A program made the position numbers and the translations under genes. The notes under the pieces are model-generated. The model worked only from the letters and a program-made list of their open reading frames with translations. It searched no databases and was not told the DNA's origin. DNA of 37,759 nt from a bacterium (GTDB taxonomy: Bacteria; Armatimonadota; JACIXR01), in NCBI GenBank assembly GCA_014360465.1, contig JACIXQ010000017.1, forward strand, positions 1 through 37,759, read 5' to 3'. Positions within the stretch are counted from its first letter, which is position 1. Each line of letters opens with the position of its first letter. Below, one piece after another: positions 1 through 9,281 of the stretch.

Positions 1-765
1 TCCGATGAACAAAGAAGAGGATTTAAGTAGAGCCAAAGATTCTCTCAAGGAAATTTTCCCTGATAGATTATAGACATTTGGGAACTCCTTAGCTAAAGAA
101 TCGCCAAAAGGTCGGAACTCTTTCCCTCCAAAAAGGATAATTTTTCCGCTGTCCTTCAGTCTTGCCAGCAGGCTCTTCAGCGTCGGAAGGTGCCACCTTT
201 TGAATGGCGTGCTTCCGCCAAGCAAAATGGCAAATATCTTCTCTTCTCCTAAAATATGTAAATCTCTTTGTATTTCCTTTGCCTTTAGGAGGTCTTGTTC
301 TGATAAAAATATCTGAGGAATTAAAGGCACTTCTTTACCTCCAGCAGCGAGCGCTAATTTGAGATAATCCAAAGCGGAGTGATTTTCAAGATTTTCCTTG
401 AGATGAAAGTTGTAGAAGAGAAAGGTGGAGGGATTGAAGAAGCCGAAGCGTCGCTTGCATCTGCCCAAAAAGGCAAAAAGCGCCAATTCCACCGACCTGG
501 AGGAGAAGGATAGACAAATATCATAATTTTTCTCCCTGATTTTCTTCAATAAAGCTATTTTATCCGAGAGTTTATGGGGGCGCATAGTAAGGGAATCTGC
601 ATAAGGATTTCCTTGCAATACTTCAATGGGATTTCTGCCCAAAACAATTTCAATATAACTATTAGGATAGCCTTCCCGCAATGCCCTTATAGCCGGGAGG
701 GTGAAGACGACATCTCCGATATAGTTTTGATTAAATACCAAAATGCTCTTTAAACGGTTTCTCAT
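1..765 (-). CDS. Glycosyltransferase family 9 (heptosyltransferase-like), C-terminus off the window edge
   Basis: Open minus-strand frame from ATG at 765 (MRNRLKSILVFNQNYIGDVVFTLPAIRALREGYPN...) to base 1. GT9-like N-terminus (GDVVFTLPAIRAL) and later ...FAILLGGSTPFKRWHLPTLKSLL. It overlaps the upstream GT4 stop by 4 nt (ATGA). Not in the supplied ORF list. Confidence 0.85.
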   Translation of the reverse strand, partial: MRNRLKSILVFNQNYIGDVVFTLPAIRALREGYPNSYIEIVLGRNPIEVLQGNPYADSLTMRPHKLSDKIALLKKIREKNYDICLSFSSRSVELALFAFLGRCKRRFGFFNPSTFLFYNFHLKENLENHSALDYLKLALAAGGKEVPLIPQIFLSEQDLLKAKEIQRDLHILGEEKIFAILLGGSTPFKRWHLPTLKSLLARLKDSGKIILFGGKEFRPFGDSLAKEFPNVYNLSGKISLRESLALLKSSSLFIG

Positions 766-1949
766 CTTTCTTCAATAACTTTTTTATATATATTCCGCAA
801 AGTTTTTCCCACAGCCTGATAAGAAAAGCGTTCCCTCGCTATTTCAGCAATTTCTTCCCGCTTAAAATCAGCTAAATGCTCAAGGGCATAGTTTATAGCT
901 TCCGAGAGTCTTTCCGTATTTTTCGCCGGGACTAATATACCTGTTTTCTCATTAATTATCTCGGCGACACCTCCTACCCTTGTAGCAACCACTGGCAAAC
1001 CTGAAGCCATTGCTTCTATAAGCACACAAGGGAGATTCTCCCATTCACTTGGTAATACCAGGATATCCGCTTGCCACATAAGCTCTGCTATCTCGGATTT
1101 AGACTTGATACCGTGAAAATGGACGAAGTCTTCCAAACCCATATCTCGGGCAAACATCTCATATTCTCCCCTATTTGGTCCATCCCCTACGATATCAAGG
1201 AAGAAATCAGAACAGTTATCTCTCAGAATATTTAAAGCTTTTAAAAGATAAGGGAGCCCTTTTATTGGAATTAGCGAGCCCACAAAAAGGAGCTTTCTTT
1301 TTGCCTCTTCTTTTCCCGTATCATAATGAGTAGGAGGATGAAATAAGGAAGCGTCAACAGCGTTCGGAACAACATAAAATTTCGCCTTGATACCTAAGCG
1401 CTCTATATGTTTTCTAAGGTTCTCGGATACAGGGCAGACCATATCTGCTCTCTCAAAAACAAATTTTGCTTTAAACTTTTTTAAACCGCGCACCCGCCCA
1501 AGAGGAAAAGCGCTCCAGTGCTTGCTGAATATCACGGGTATATTATGGAATTTCGCTAAAATAACCGCCGGTATCCCTGCGGTGTAGATGTGGGCGTGGA
1601 TAAGATCTGGTTTAAATCCCTGTGAAAGAAGCTTCTTGTATAAGTGGAAAACAATCCATATAAAGAATGTGGTTTTGGAAACGACAGGATTTACCTTATG
1701 ATATATCCTAAATACCCTGATATTGTCTTCAAAAGATTCTTCTATTTGATAAAAGCGAGGCAAACCTTTCCTCTGAATAGCATTTAGGACAACCGGGACG
1801 GAAAATGGGAGAGTGGAAATAATATGCTCCTTAATAAAAATGCCAATCACAGGGCCGCTTCTGGAAGGATACCACTCTGTAATATGAAGAACTTTTAGTT
1901 TTTCATCACCAATCCTCATCGTGCTTTTATTTTCCGACTTTATGCTCAA
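762..1949 (-). CDS. Glycosyltransferase family 4
   Basis: 395 aa; GT4 C-terminal signature ...ADILVLPSEWENLPCVLIEAMASGLPVVATRVGGVAEII. Confidence 0.9.
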   Translation of the reverse strand: MSIKSENKSTMRIGDEKLKVLHITEWYPSRSGPVIGIFIKEHIISTLPFSVPVVLNAIQRKGLPRFYQIEESFEDNIRVFRIYHKVNPVVSKTTFFIWIVFHLYKKLLSQGFKPDLIHAHIYTAGIPAVILAKFHNIPVIFSKHWSAFPLGRVRGLKKFKAKFVFERADMVCPVSENLRKHIERLGIKAKFYVVPNAVDASLFHPPTHYDTGKEEAKRKLLFVGSLIPIKGLPYLLKALNILRDNCSDFFLDIVGDGPNRGEYEMFARDMGLEDFVHFHGIKSKSEIAELMWQADILVLPSEWENLPCVLIEAMASGLPVVATRVGGVAEIINEKTGILVPAKNTERLSEAINYALEHLADFKREEIAEIARERFSYQAVGKTLRNIYKKVIEER

Positions 1950-3194
1950 TTACCCCTGCCCTTCTTTATTCTCCGAAAATTTCTCCAAAATCTTGGAAAT
2001 CTTGAATACCTGCTTAGACCAGGAAAAATCCTTTATTTTTTCTCTTGGAACTTCTACGGTCCTTCCATCTTCGTAAAATTCTTTCAGGGCTTTTCTTAAA
2101 AAAGCTACAACTTCTTCCTTACTTTCGCAAACAACACCAATCCCTCGCTGGATTATTAATTTTGCCGCGAGATTAAACCTTGGGCTCAGACAAAGGATGG
2201 GACGACCTGCTCCCATATACTCAAATAACTTGCCCGTATAAAAATACCAACCTCTACAAGAAAATTCCAAGGGCAATAGAAGATATGTCGCCTCACATTC
2301 TTCCTTTAAAACCTTTCCGTGATCGCTCCAGTCGTGTATCTCGATGTATTTTGATACAGAGTTATAATTTTTAATCTGGCTCTCAAAAACTGCCCTATCA
2401 TCGTTGGGCAAGTAAAGCCTAACTTTTAGGGGAAATTTTCCCAAATAACCCTCTTTTGCCAACTCCTCAATCGCTTCAAGAAGAGGGAGAACTTCTCTTT
2501 GCCCCCGATAAATAGAACCAGCGAAAAATATAGTGAAGTTCTTCATATCTTTTTTCTTTGAAAATGAGAAATCCTCTGGGTCGTAGCCATTATGGATAAC
2601 ATATATTGGTCTTTTGGATATCTTAGCATAGAAATCGGCGAAGCCTTCAGAAACGACGATTATCGCTGAGGCAGAGGAGAAAATCCTTCTCTCCAGTATC
2701 CTTCCCAAAATATAGGTTAGGCGCATCTTGGAGAAGTGATAGTCCAATGTCCAGGGGTCCCGCAAATGGGCGACCCATGGAATACCAGAAGCTTTTGATA
2801 GCTTGTGGGCTATTAAATTGGAAATATGGTGGGGAGAGGAAGCGAAAATTATTCCAGGTCTATATTCTCTTATTAGCTCCAATCCCCTTTTCACAGCTGG
2901 AAAGTACCAGCCGACATTCCCGATAAGCAGGTAAAGAAGATTTTTTAATAAAGAATCTTTCAATCTATCCTGCGGATTATTGTCTGGCCAGGGTACATAA
3001 TGCACCATCTCTTCGGGAATTTCCAAAGGCAAACTAACCGATAAATCAGAAGCAAGAGGAGCCGTAAGAACGACCGGAACCCAGCCAAATCTCAGAAGAT
3101 ATTTTGTAATTTTTGAGACATTGAGCGAGCCGATACCTGGTTCTGGCGGATAATCAGCGCTGATAATTAGGACCGTCCTTTTAGGTTTTAGCAC
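1950..3194 (-). CDS. Glycosyltransferase family 4 (GT4-like)
   Basis: 414 aa; N-terminal ADYPPEPGIGSLNVSKITKYLLRFGW and C-terminal YFYTGKLFEYMGAGRPILCLS. Confidence 0.85.
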   Translation of the reverse strand: MLKPKRTVLIISADYPPEPGIGSLNVSKITKYLLRFGWVPVVLTAPLASDLSVSLPLEIPEEMVHYVPWPDNNPQDRLKDSLLKNLLYLLIGNVGWYFPAVKRGLELIREYRPGIIFASSPHHISNLIAHKLSKASGIPWVAHLRDPWTLDYHFSKMRLTYILGRILERRIFSSASAIIVVSEGFADFYAKISKRPIYVIHNGYDPEDFSFSKKKDMKNFTIFFAGSIYRGQREVLPLLEAIEELAKEGYLGKFPLKVRLYLPNDDRAVFESQIKNYNSVSKYIEIHDWSDHGKVLKEECEATYLLLPLEFSCRGWYFYTGKLFEYMGAGRPILCLSPRFNLAAKLIIQRGIGVVCESKEEVVAFLRKALKEFYEDGRTVEVPREKIKDFSWSKQVFKISKILEKFSENKEGQG

Positions 3195-4326
3195 TCTTTA
3201 TAATCACCTCGCTTATAACCCTTTTGTACAGCTCCTCATATCTCTGAATAGCTATGGAAAGAGCGAATCCCTTTATCGCTTTCTCCCTCCCCCTTCTTCC
3301 CATCTCCTCCCTTAACTCACTATCTTTTATCAGCCTTAACATGGATTCCGCTAAGGCATCGGAATCTTGAGGAGGAACGAGAAATCCCGTGATTCCATAC
3401 TCCACCAATTCAGGCACACCGCCTACTCTTGTTGCTACGACTGGTTTGCCAGAAGCCATCGCTTCAAGGACAACCTCGGGGCACCCCTCCACATCGGATG
3501 ACAACACGAATATATCGCAATCCCTCATTAGTTCCGGCACATCATTTCGCCAACCATGAAACGATACTGCTCCATTCAAACCCAGCTGACGAACCTTACC
3601 TTCCAAGGCAGGTTTCAATTCACCGTCTCCCACTATTATTAGCCTCGCCCTACTGTCCTTGGATCTTACCTTATTAAAAGCTTCTAATAATAACTTATGG
3701 TTTTTCTCCTTCTTCATTCTACCTACATTTAATACATAGACGGTTTGGTCCTTCTTTTCTCTCGGTCTCTCTGCAAAATATCGGCTCAAATTTACACCGT
3801 TGTAAATTCTCAACGCTTCAACCCCATAAACTGCTTTGATACTATTTGCTACTTCTTTTGATACACAAACTGGTTTCACACCAAAACATTTGAAAGCTAT
3901 CCTATTGATGAAACGGTTAAAAGGTGAGGAGGTATCTCGGCGGGCGATACTATGGATGGTATGGATATGAGCAAGAACCGGAGAGAAAAGTGAAGGAAGT
4001 ATAACATAACGAATTGCTTTCAAATGGGTATGAATTATGTGAGGCTTAAATCTTAGGAGAAATCTGGTTACCCTGTAAATTGTCAGTGGGTGAAAAGCTG
4101 TTTGCACCTTGATAAAAATTGAAGGGACTTGGCTTTCTCGTAGCTCCTCCTGGTATATTTCAGCTAACTGGTTTCCCAAGCTTAAAACCGCAACTTCAAA
4201 TTCGTCTTTATTTATGTATTTAGCTAAATCCACCACTAATCTCTCCGCTCCACCTATGCCAACCGGTGGGATAACTTGAAGAACTTTAATCTTGGTTCTC
4301 CTATCGTTTACCGAAACAGCCATCAA
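3181..4326 (-). CDS. Glycosyltransferase family 4
   Basis: 381 aa; IGGAERLVVDLAKY and DIFVLSSDVEGCPEVVLEAMASGKPVVATRVGGVPELV. Confidence 0.92.
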   Translation of the reverse strand: MMAVSVNDRRTKIKVLQVIPPVGIGGAERLVVDLAKYINKDEFEVAVLSLGNQLAEIYQEELRESQVPSIFIKVQTAFHPLTIYRVTRFLLRFKPHIIHTHLKAIRYVILPSLFSPVLAHIHTIHSIARRDTSSPFNRFINRIAFKCFGVKPVCVSKEVANSIKAVYGVEALRIYNGVNLSRYFAERPREKKDQTVYVLNVGRMKKEKNHKLLLEAFNKVRSKDSRARLIIVGDGELKPALEGKVRQLGLNGAVSFHGWRNDVPELMRDCDIFVLSSDVEGCPEVVLEAMASGKPVVATRVGGVPELVEYGITGFLVPPQDSDALAESMLRLIKDSELREEMGRRGREKAIKGFALSIAIQRYEELYKRVISEVIIKSAKT

Positions 4327-4423
4327 GTTTTCCCAGATATTTCCTGTCAGAATTTGGATATATAGTAAATTTTAATACAAAAACAGAAAAAAGGTTAACG
4401 ATGAGTGCAGAAAAAACCAACCA

Positions 4424-5455
4424 TTATCTATCAATCAATTCCTTTGCCAATACCAATACCTCCTCCCAAGTTATCGCTCTCATACATTCCTTATGAGGAC
4501 AGTTTCTATTCCTACAAGGACTGCAGGGAAGGTCTTTGTAGATGACCCTATGTTGCTCGCAATATGGACCTTGAACGATTGGATTAGTAGGTCCGAAAAG
4601 CGCAAGAACTGTAGCACCCACCGCCGTCGCAAGATGCATAGCGCCAGAATCCACTGTTATGACCAATTTAGCATCTCTGAGCACCACTCCCGCCTCTTTT
4701 ATGCTGGTCTTGCCCGTCAGGTCTATGCTCGGCAAGTCCATCAATTCCCTGATTTTCTCAACAATTTCTGCATCGTTCTTAGCTCCCAAAAAAACGATTT
4801 TATATCCCGCCCTCCCAAGCTCATCTCCTACCTTCGCCCATCTCTCCGACAACCAGCGCTTGGAAGGCCATGTCGTCCCTGGACAGAAAACTACAAAGGG
4901 CGAATCCCTTCCCAGAAGTTCTCCCGCAGTCCTTTCCTCGGGAAGATAAACCGCAGGTTTAAATTCTTCCTTTCTTTCCTTCGTTTTTTCCCCAGCCAGT
5001 TTGATTGCCTCATCTGAATTATGACGATCAAGGAAGAGGGAAAAGTAGGTAGCGAGGAGATAATTCTCCACAGCGTGCTTATCTGGTCTTTCGGGAACGA
5101 GATGGTGATAGAACAAGCGGGTACCCCTTTCCACCTCCTCAAGAGCTATCCTTTTTCTTGCTCCACTCAATAAGCAAAATACAGCGGATTTGAAAAGCCC
5201 CTGTATATCAAGGCAGATATCCCATTCAAATCCTCGCATATGCTTAAGCGTCGGGAAAAAGTCTTTAAGCGTTCTGTCCCAGGTGAAAATCTCGTCAACA
5301 AAGGGATTATTCTCAAGGACTTCGCGGTTTCTCTCCTCAACAAGCCAACCGATGAAAGCATCGGGTTCAAGTTCCTTAATCGCCTTGGCAACCGGCGTGG
5401 AAAGTATGACATCCCCCAGAGAACTCATTTTTATGATTAAAATTTTCCTTCCCAT
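4424..5455 (-). CDS. Glycosyltransferase family 9 (heptosyltransferase-like)
   Basis: 343 aa; KILIIKMSSLGDVILSTPVAKAIKE and LVITVDSGAMHLATAVGATVLALFGPTNP. Confidence 0.92.
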   Translation of the reverse strand: MGRKILIIKMSSLGDVILSTPVAKAIKELEPDAFIGWLVEERNREVLENNPFVDEIFTWDRTLKDFFPTLKHMRGFEWDICLDIQGLFKSAVFCLLSGARKRIALEEVERGTRLFYHHLVPERPDKHAVENYLLATYFSLFLDRHNSDEAIKLAGEKTKERKEEFKPAVYLPEERTAGELLGRDSPFVVFCPGTTWPSKRWLSERWAKVGDELGRAGYKIVFLGAKNDAEIVEKIRELMDLPSIDLTGKTSIKEAGVVLRDAKLVITVDSGAMHLATAVGATVLALFGPTNPIVQGPYCEQHRVIYKDLPCSPCRNRNCPHKECMRAITWEEVLVLAKELIDR

Positions 5456-6567
5456 AGTCCTCTTCCAAGCATCTCACGGTAAAGCCTATCATAATTCTGG
5501 ATTGCTTTTGAGATATGGAATTCCCTCATCGCCTTTTCCCTGCCTTTTCTCCCCATCTCTTCCCTTAGCCTTCCATCCTCCGCCAGTTTCAGAATCGCTC
5601 CTGCCAGTGCATCGGGATCGCGAGGAGGAACAAGGATACCAGTTTCCCCCTCATCCACGACTTCCGGTACACCACCTACTCTCGTTGCGATGACAGGCTT
5701 GCCCGCTGACATCGCCTCTATGAGCACTATGCCAAATCCTTCCCAATCGGATGAAAGGACGAATATATCGCAATCTGCCAGTAACTTGGGAATATCGCTT
5801 CTCCAACCTAAAAAACTCACCTTACCCTCCAACCCCAATTCATTCACCCTTTTCTCCGCTTTCTTCCTCAATCGCCCATCTCCAACCAAGATAAGCCTTA
5901 AATTCGGATTTATTCTCGCCGCCCTACTGAAAGCTTCTATCAGGAGTAGATGGTTCTTAGCCTTCTTGAACTTACCCACATTTATCAAACGTATCTCCTC
6001 AGCGGTACGTTCCCTCGGGGTCCCATATGTATAATCCTCAACTGATATACCGTTATATATCACTGGAGAATCAACTCCATATACCTCTTTTACCGTCTTA
6101 GCGACCTCTTGGGATATGCTCACTGGAACAACTCCAAGTCGCTGAAAAGCTATCCTATTCAGCCACCTGTAGAATATGGATGTATCCTGCTTAGCAAGGC
6201 TGTGAATCGTATGGATGTGGAGGGGAATTTTCACCTTGCGGGAAGGAATGAGGACATAGCGTATTGCACGAAGATGCGTGTGAATTATGTGGGGTTTGAA
6301 ATTGGAAAACAATTTAAAGAGTCTTTTTATGGTCTTAGGACAGAAAGCCCAACGCAAGTTAAGGGGAAAAAGTGGTATATTGTTTTTTTCCAGCTCGTTT
6401 TCAAGAAATGTGTTCTGCCTTCCATTTAAAAGACAAACCCCAACCTCGTATATATTTTTATCAAGTCCCTTTACCAACTCCACAAGGAATACTTGAGCAC
6501 CCCCTATATCAAGGGCAGGGATTACCTCTAAAAGGCGTATCTTTTCTTCGGTTGTTTTCCCCTTCAT
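5437..6567 (-). CDS. Glycosyltransferase family 4, paralog of 3181..4326
   Basis: 376 aa; IGGAQVFLVELVKGL, HIIHTHLRAIRYVLIPS, DIFVLSSDWEGFGIVLIEAMSAGKPVIATRVGGVPEVV. Confidence 0.92.
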   Translation of the reverse strand: MKGKTTEEKIRLLEVIPALDIGGAQVFLVELVKGLDKNIYEVGVCLLNGRQNTFLENELEKNNIPLFPLNLRWAFCPKTIKRLFKLFSNFKPHIIHTHLRAIRYVLIPSRKVKIPLHIHTIHSLAKQDTSIFYRWLNRIAFQRLGVVPVSISQEVAKTVKEVYGVDSPVIYNGISVEDYTYGTPRERTAEEIRLINVGKFKKAKNHLLLIEAFSRAARINPNLRLILVGDGRLRKKAEKRVNELGLEGKVSFLGWRSDIPKLLADCDIFVLSSDWEGFGIVLIEAMSAGKPVIATRVGGVPEVVDEGETGILVPPRDPDALAGAILKLAEDGRLREEMGRKGREKAMREFHISKAIQNYDRLYREMLGRGLWEGKF

Positions 6568-7460
6568 CTTGCGATGCCCAATAGATATGCTCCTTTATTC
6601 CAAAGAAGATGGCGGAGGAAGAAAGAGAGATAGCGTCCGAAAGTTTCGGAAAGCGGTCTTGTCAGGAGCTTTCCTATTTTTGTCCAGTAGGAATAAGGAG
6701 CGAGAGAGAAACGAATCTGCTCCTTAATTGCAACCGTAGGAGGGGCAAGGGGTTTTATGATTATCTTTTTAAAACCCGCTTTTTTTAAGAGGGCACTAAG
6801 CGCTTCAACTGACCATCTCGTTAGATGATAAGGAGGATAATTCTCCCTTATCCGATAAACGCATTTTTCGCCCAGACGGTTCCTGTTGGGAACAGACAAG
6901 ATGAAGATACCGTTTTCCGATAGCAAATCCCTCATCCTTGTGACGAACGCAAGTGGCTCCTCAAGATGCTCCACCACCTCAATGGCGGTTATCACGGTGA
7001 AGCCATACCACTCCGGCGGTAAAGCCTCCCAAGAGCAATTAATCACATTCCTCAGTTCGTAGATTTTTTTCGCCATTTCCACAGCAGTAGGCGATATATC
7101 AAATCCATACACCTGAAAACCCATCCCTTTCAATAATGAGAGAAATCCTCCACTTCCACATCCTGCATCAAGGATTTTTCCCTTTGGCGGTAATGATTGG
7201 AGGATTTTCAAAATCACGGTGTAAATATCCATAAAGCCATCATAGAAAGGAAGTTTTAACCTCTCTATCTCTCTGAGGGGATGAGAATATCTTTCAATGT
7301 ATCCTATCTCATAATCCTCAGGTGGGGCAGCTTTGAATGGTTGTGCGAACTCAACATCGCAAACCTCACACCTCAAAATTTCAAAACCCTCAAAATGCTC
7401 AACCTTGATTCGGCTTGTCCTTTCACGGCAAACAGGGCAAGTCAGAGTGCCAATTTCCAT
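6564..7460 (-). CDS. Class I SAM-dependent methyltransferase with N-terminal CxxC zinc-ribbon-like segment
   Basis: 298 aa; TCPVCRERT...CEVCDVEF, then GKILDAGCGSGGFLSLLKGMGFQVYGFDISPTAVEMAK. Confidence 0.9.
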   Translation of the reverse strand: MEIGTLTCPVCRERTSRIKVEHFEGFEILRCEVCDVEFAQPFKAAPPEDYEIGYIERYSHPLREIERLKLPFYDGFMDIYTVILKILQSLPPKGKILDAGCGSGGFLSLLKGMGFQVYGFDISPTAVEMAKKIYELRNVINCSWEALPPEWYGFTVITAIEVVEHLEEPLAFVTRMRDLLSENGIFILSVPNRNRLGEKCVYRIRENYPPYHLTRWSVEALSALLKKAGFKKIIIKPLAPPTVAIKEQIRFSLAPYSYWTKIGKLLTRPLSETFGRYLSFFLRHLLWNKGAYLLGIAR

Positions 7461-7462
7461 TT

Positions 7463-9001
7463 CTATGGTAGCGACCTTATGAGATGCTTAACAAGTGGGA
7501 TGAACCTGGGAGAAACGCTGAGATGGCGAGCACCCATATTTACAAGCCTTGGAATGAATTCCCTTTCTCCCGCTATCTCTCCACAGATACCTGCTTCCTT
7601 ACCCTTCCTATTCGCACCTCTCAACACCATACCGATGAGCTTCCAAAGGGCAGGATGCGATGGGTCGTATAGCTTTCCCACATCCTTTCCCGCCCTGTCT
7701 ACGGCGAGAGTGTATTGTAAGAGGTCATTCGTCCCTATGCTGAGAAAATCCGCTATTTGGGTCATTTTGGAAACAATAAGTGCGGAGGCGGGAGTCTCTA
7801 TCATAACACCGACAGGCAAATCGCCTGCCAATCTTCTTATCTCCTCAACCTCCCAAGGAAAAGAAACCATAGGAAGGATTAACGAGATATTCGGATACTT
7901 TTTATGCGCTTCTTTCACTGCCATTAACTGCGGAAGGAGTATCTCTCGCTTCTCTAAAAGAAGTCTTATTCCTCTCAACCCCAACGCAGGATTGGGTTCT
8001 GGTGGCAGATCAAGAAAGGGAATTGGTTTATCCGCTCCGATATCGTAAAGACGTATATGGACAGGTAGGGGATAAAATATCTTCGCAGTTTCCTCGTAAA
8101 TCCTTAGATGCTCTTCTTTATTCAGCGCTTTATCCTCCTCAAGCAGAAGGAACTCTGTTCGGAAAATTCCTATTCCTTCCGCTCCCATCTCACGCGCTTC
8201 CTCAACCTCTTCAAGGTTTCCCACATTGGCAAAAACCTTCACCCTCAACCCACTTCTGGTAATCGCCTGCAAATGCCGTTTTGAAAAAGCTTCCTCTTCT
8301 TCCTCTTTCGCCAATCTCATTCTCTCTTCATATAATGCCAGCACCTTCTCTGAGGGGTTCACTATTACATCGCCTCTTACCCCATCAACAATAAGTCTCT
8401 CCCCGTTTCGCAAGATGTTCGTGATTCCCTTACAGGCTATTACCATAGGTATACCTTTTGCCCTCGCTATGATTGAAGAATGAGCAAATGTGCTTCCTCC
8501 CTCGCTGATGTAGGCTCTTGGTCTCCATTTCTCGTAGGAAACGATGTGTGATGGCAAGATCTCCTCTCCAACTATTATTGCTCCCTGAGGAATATCCCTA
8601 TCCCTACCCATAAGAATCTCAAGCAATCTATTGAAGATATCCTTGATGTCATCAGCCCGACTTCTGAACCTTTCATCCTCCAGGGAATTGAAAAGGTCAA
8701 CAAGTTCTTGTTTTGTGCTCTCAAGTGCTTCCCCAAGTGTTGCCCCTTCGCTCAATTTGGCGTCAACCCTCTCCCATATCTCCGGATCTTCAAGAAGAAG
8801 CATATGAGCGAAGAATATCTCGCCCTCCTCCCCTTCTTTTTCCTTCTCAAGTTCCTCCTTTAACCTTCTCTTCGCCCACTGAATCTGCTGGCGAGCCTTG
8901 TCGCCTTTTTCTTGCGGTAGGTGGACAACCCCACTTTTCAGGATAAATGCTTCCCCAATCGCGTAACCTGGAGAAGCAGGCAAACCCTTAAGTTTTCTCA
9001 A
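7463..9001 (-). CDS. ptsI: Phosphoenolpyruvate-protein phosphotransferase (PTS enzyme I)
   Basis: 512 aa; GLPASPGYAIGEAF, GGSTFAHSSIIARAKGIP, IGIFRTEFLLL, ADFLSIGTNDLLQYTLAVDR, ICGEIAGE. Confidence 0.93.
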   Translation of the reverse strand: MRKLKGLPASPGYAIGEAFILKSGVVHLPQEKGDKARQQIQWAKRRLKEELEKEKEGEEGEIFFAHMLLLEDPEIWERVDAKLSEGATLGEALESTKQELVDLFNSLEDERFRSRADDIKDIFNRLLEILMGRDRDIPQGAIIVGEEILPSHIVSYEKWRPRAYISEGGSTFAHSSIIARAKGIPMVIACKGITNILRNGERLIVDGVRGDVIVNPSEKVLALYEERMRLAKEEEEEAFSKRHLQAITRSGLRVKVFANVGNLEEVEEAREMGAEGIGIFRTEFLLLEEDKALNKEEHLRIYEETAKIFYPLPVHIRLYDIGADKPIPFLDLPPEPNPALGLRGIRLLLEKREILLPQLMAVKEAHKKYPNISLILPMVSFPWEVEEIRRLAGDLPVGVMIETPASALIVSKMTQIADFLSIGTNDLLQYTLAVDRAGKDVGKLYDPSHPALWKLIGMVLRGANRKGKEAGICGEIAGEREFIPRLVNMGARHLSVSPRFIPLVKHLIRSLP

Positions 9002-9266
9002 ATTGGATTACCTCTCCCTCTATGGTTTGCAAGAGCTCCTCCCAAAACCTCTCCTCGTCGTCGCCGGAAATTCTAAACTCAATTACATCTCCCTTTTCCC
9101 CTTGAAGGGTAAGGATGGCTGTTAGGCTATTTCCCCTCGCTTGCTTTCCATCCTTTTCAAGGATGACCTCCAAACGAGGATATTTCATAACCAGTGAGAC
9201 TAGCAGGGCAGCGGGTCTTGCGTGCAACCCATCTTCTCTTGTCAATTTCAGCTTCGCTCTCAACAT
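8988..9266 (-). CDS. ptsH: Phosphocarrier protein HPr
   Basis: 92 aa; LTREDGLHARPAALLVSLV (active-site His) and ARGNSLTAILTLQGEKGD. Overlaps ptsI by 14 nt. Confidence 0.9.
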   Translation of the reverse strand: MLRAKLKLTREDGLHARPAALLVSLVMKYPRLEVILEKDGKQARGNSLTAILTLQGEKGDVIEFRISGDDEERFWEELLQTIEGEVIQFEKT

Positions 9267-9281
9267 CTCAATAGAATTTTA

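Noticed and set aside
4493-5017. Long plus-strand ORFs inside the GT9 gene (4493..5017, 5190..5693 and similar)
   Set aside because: Antisense to well-conserved GT9/GT4 genes, low-complexity translation, no recognisable family.
7281-8048. 255-aa plus-strand ORF
   Set aside because: Antisense to the methyltransferase N-terminus and ptsI; no motif or RBS support.
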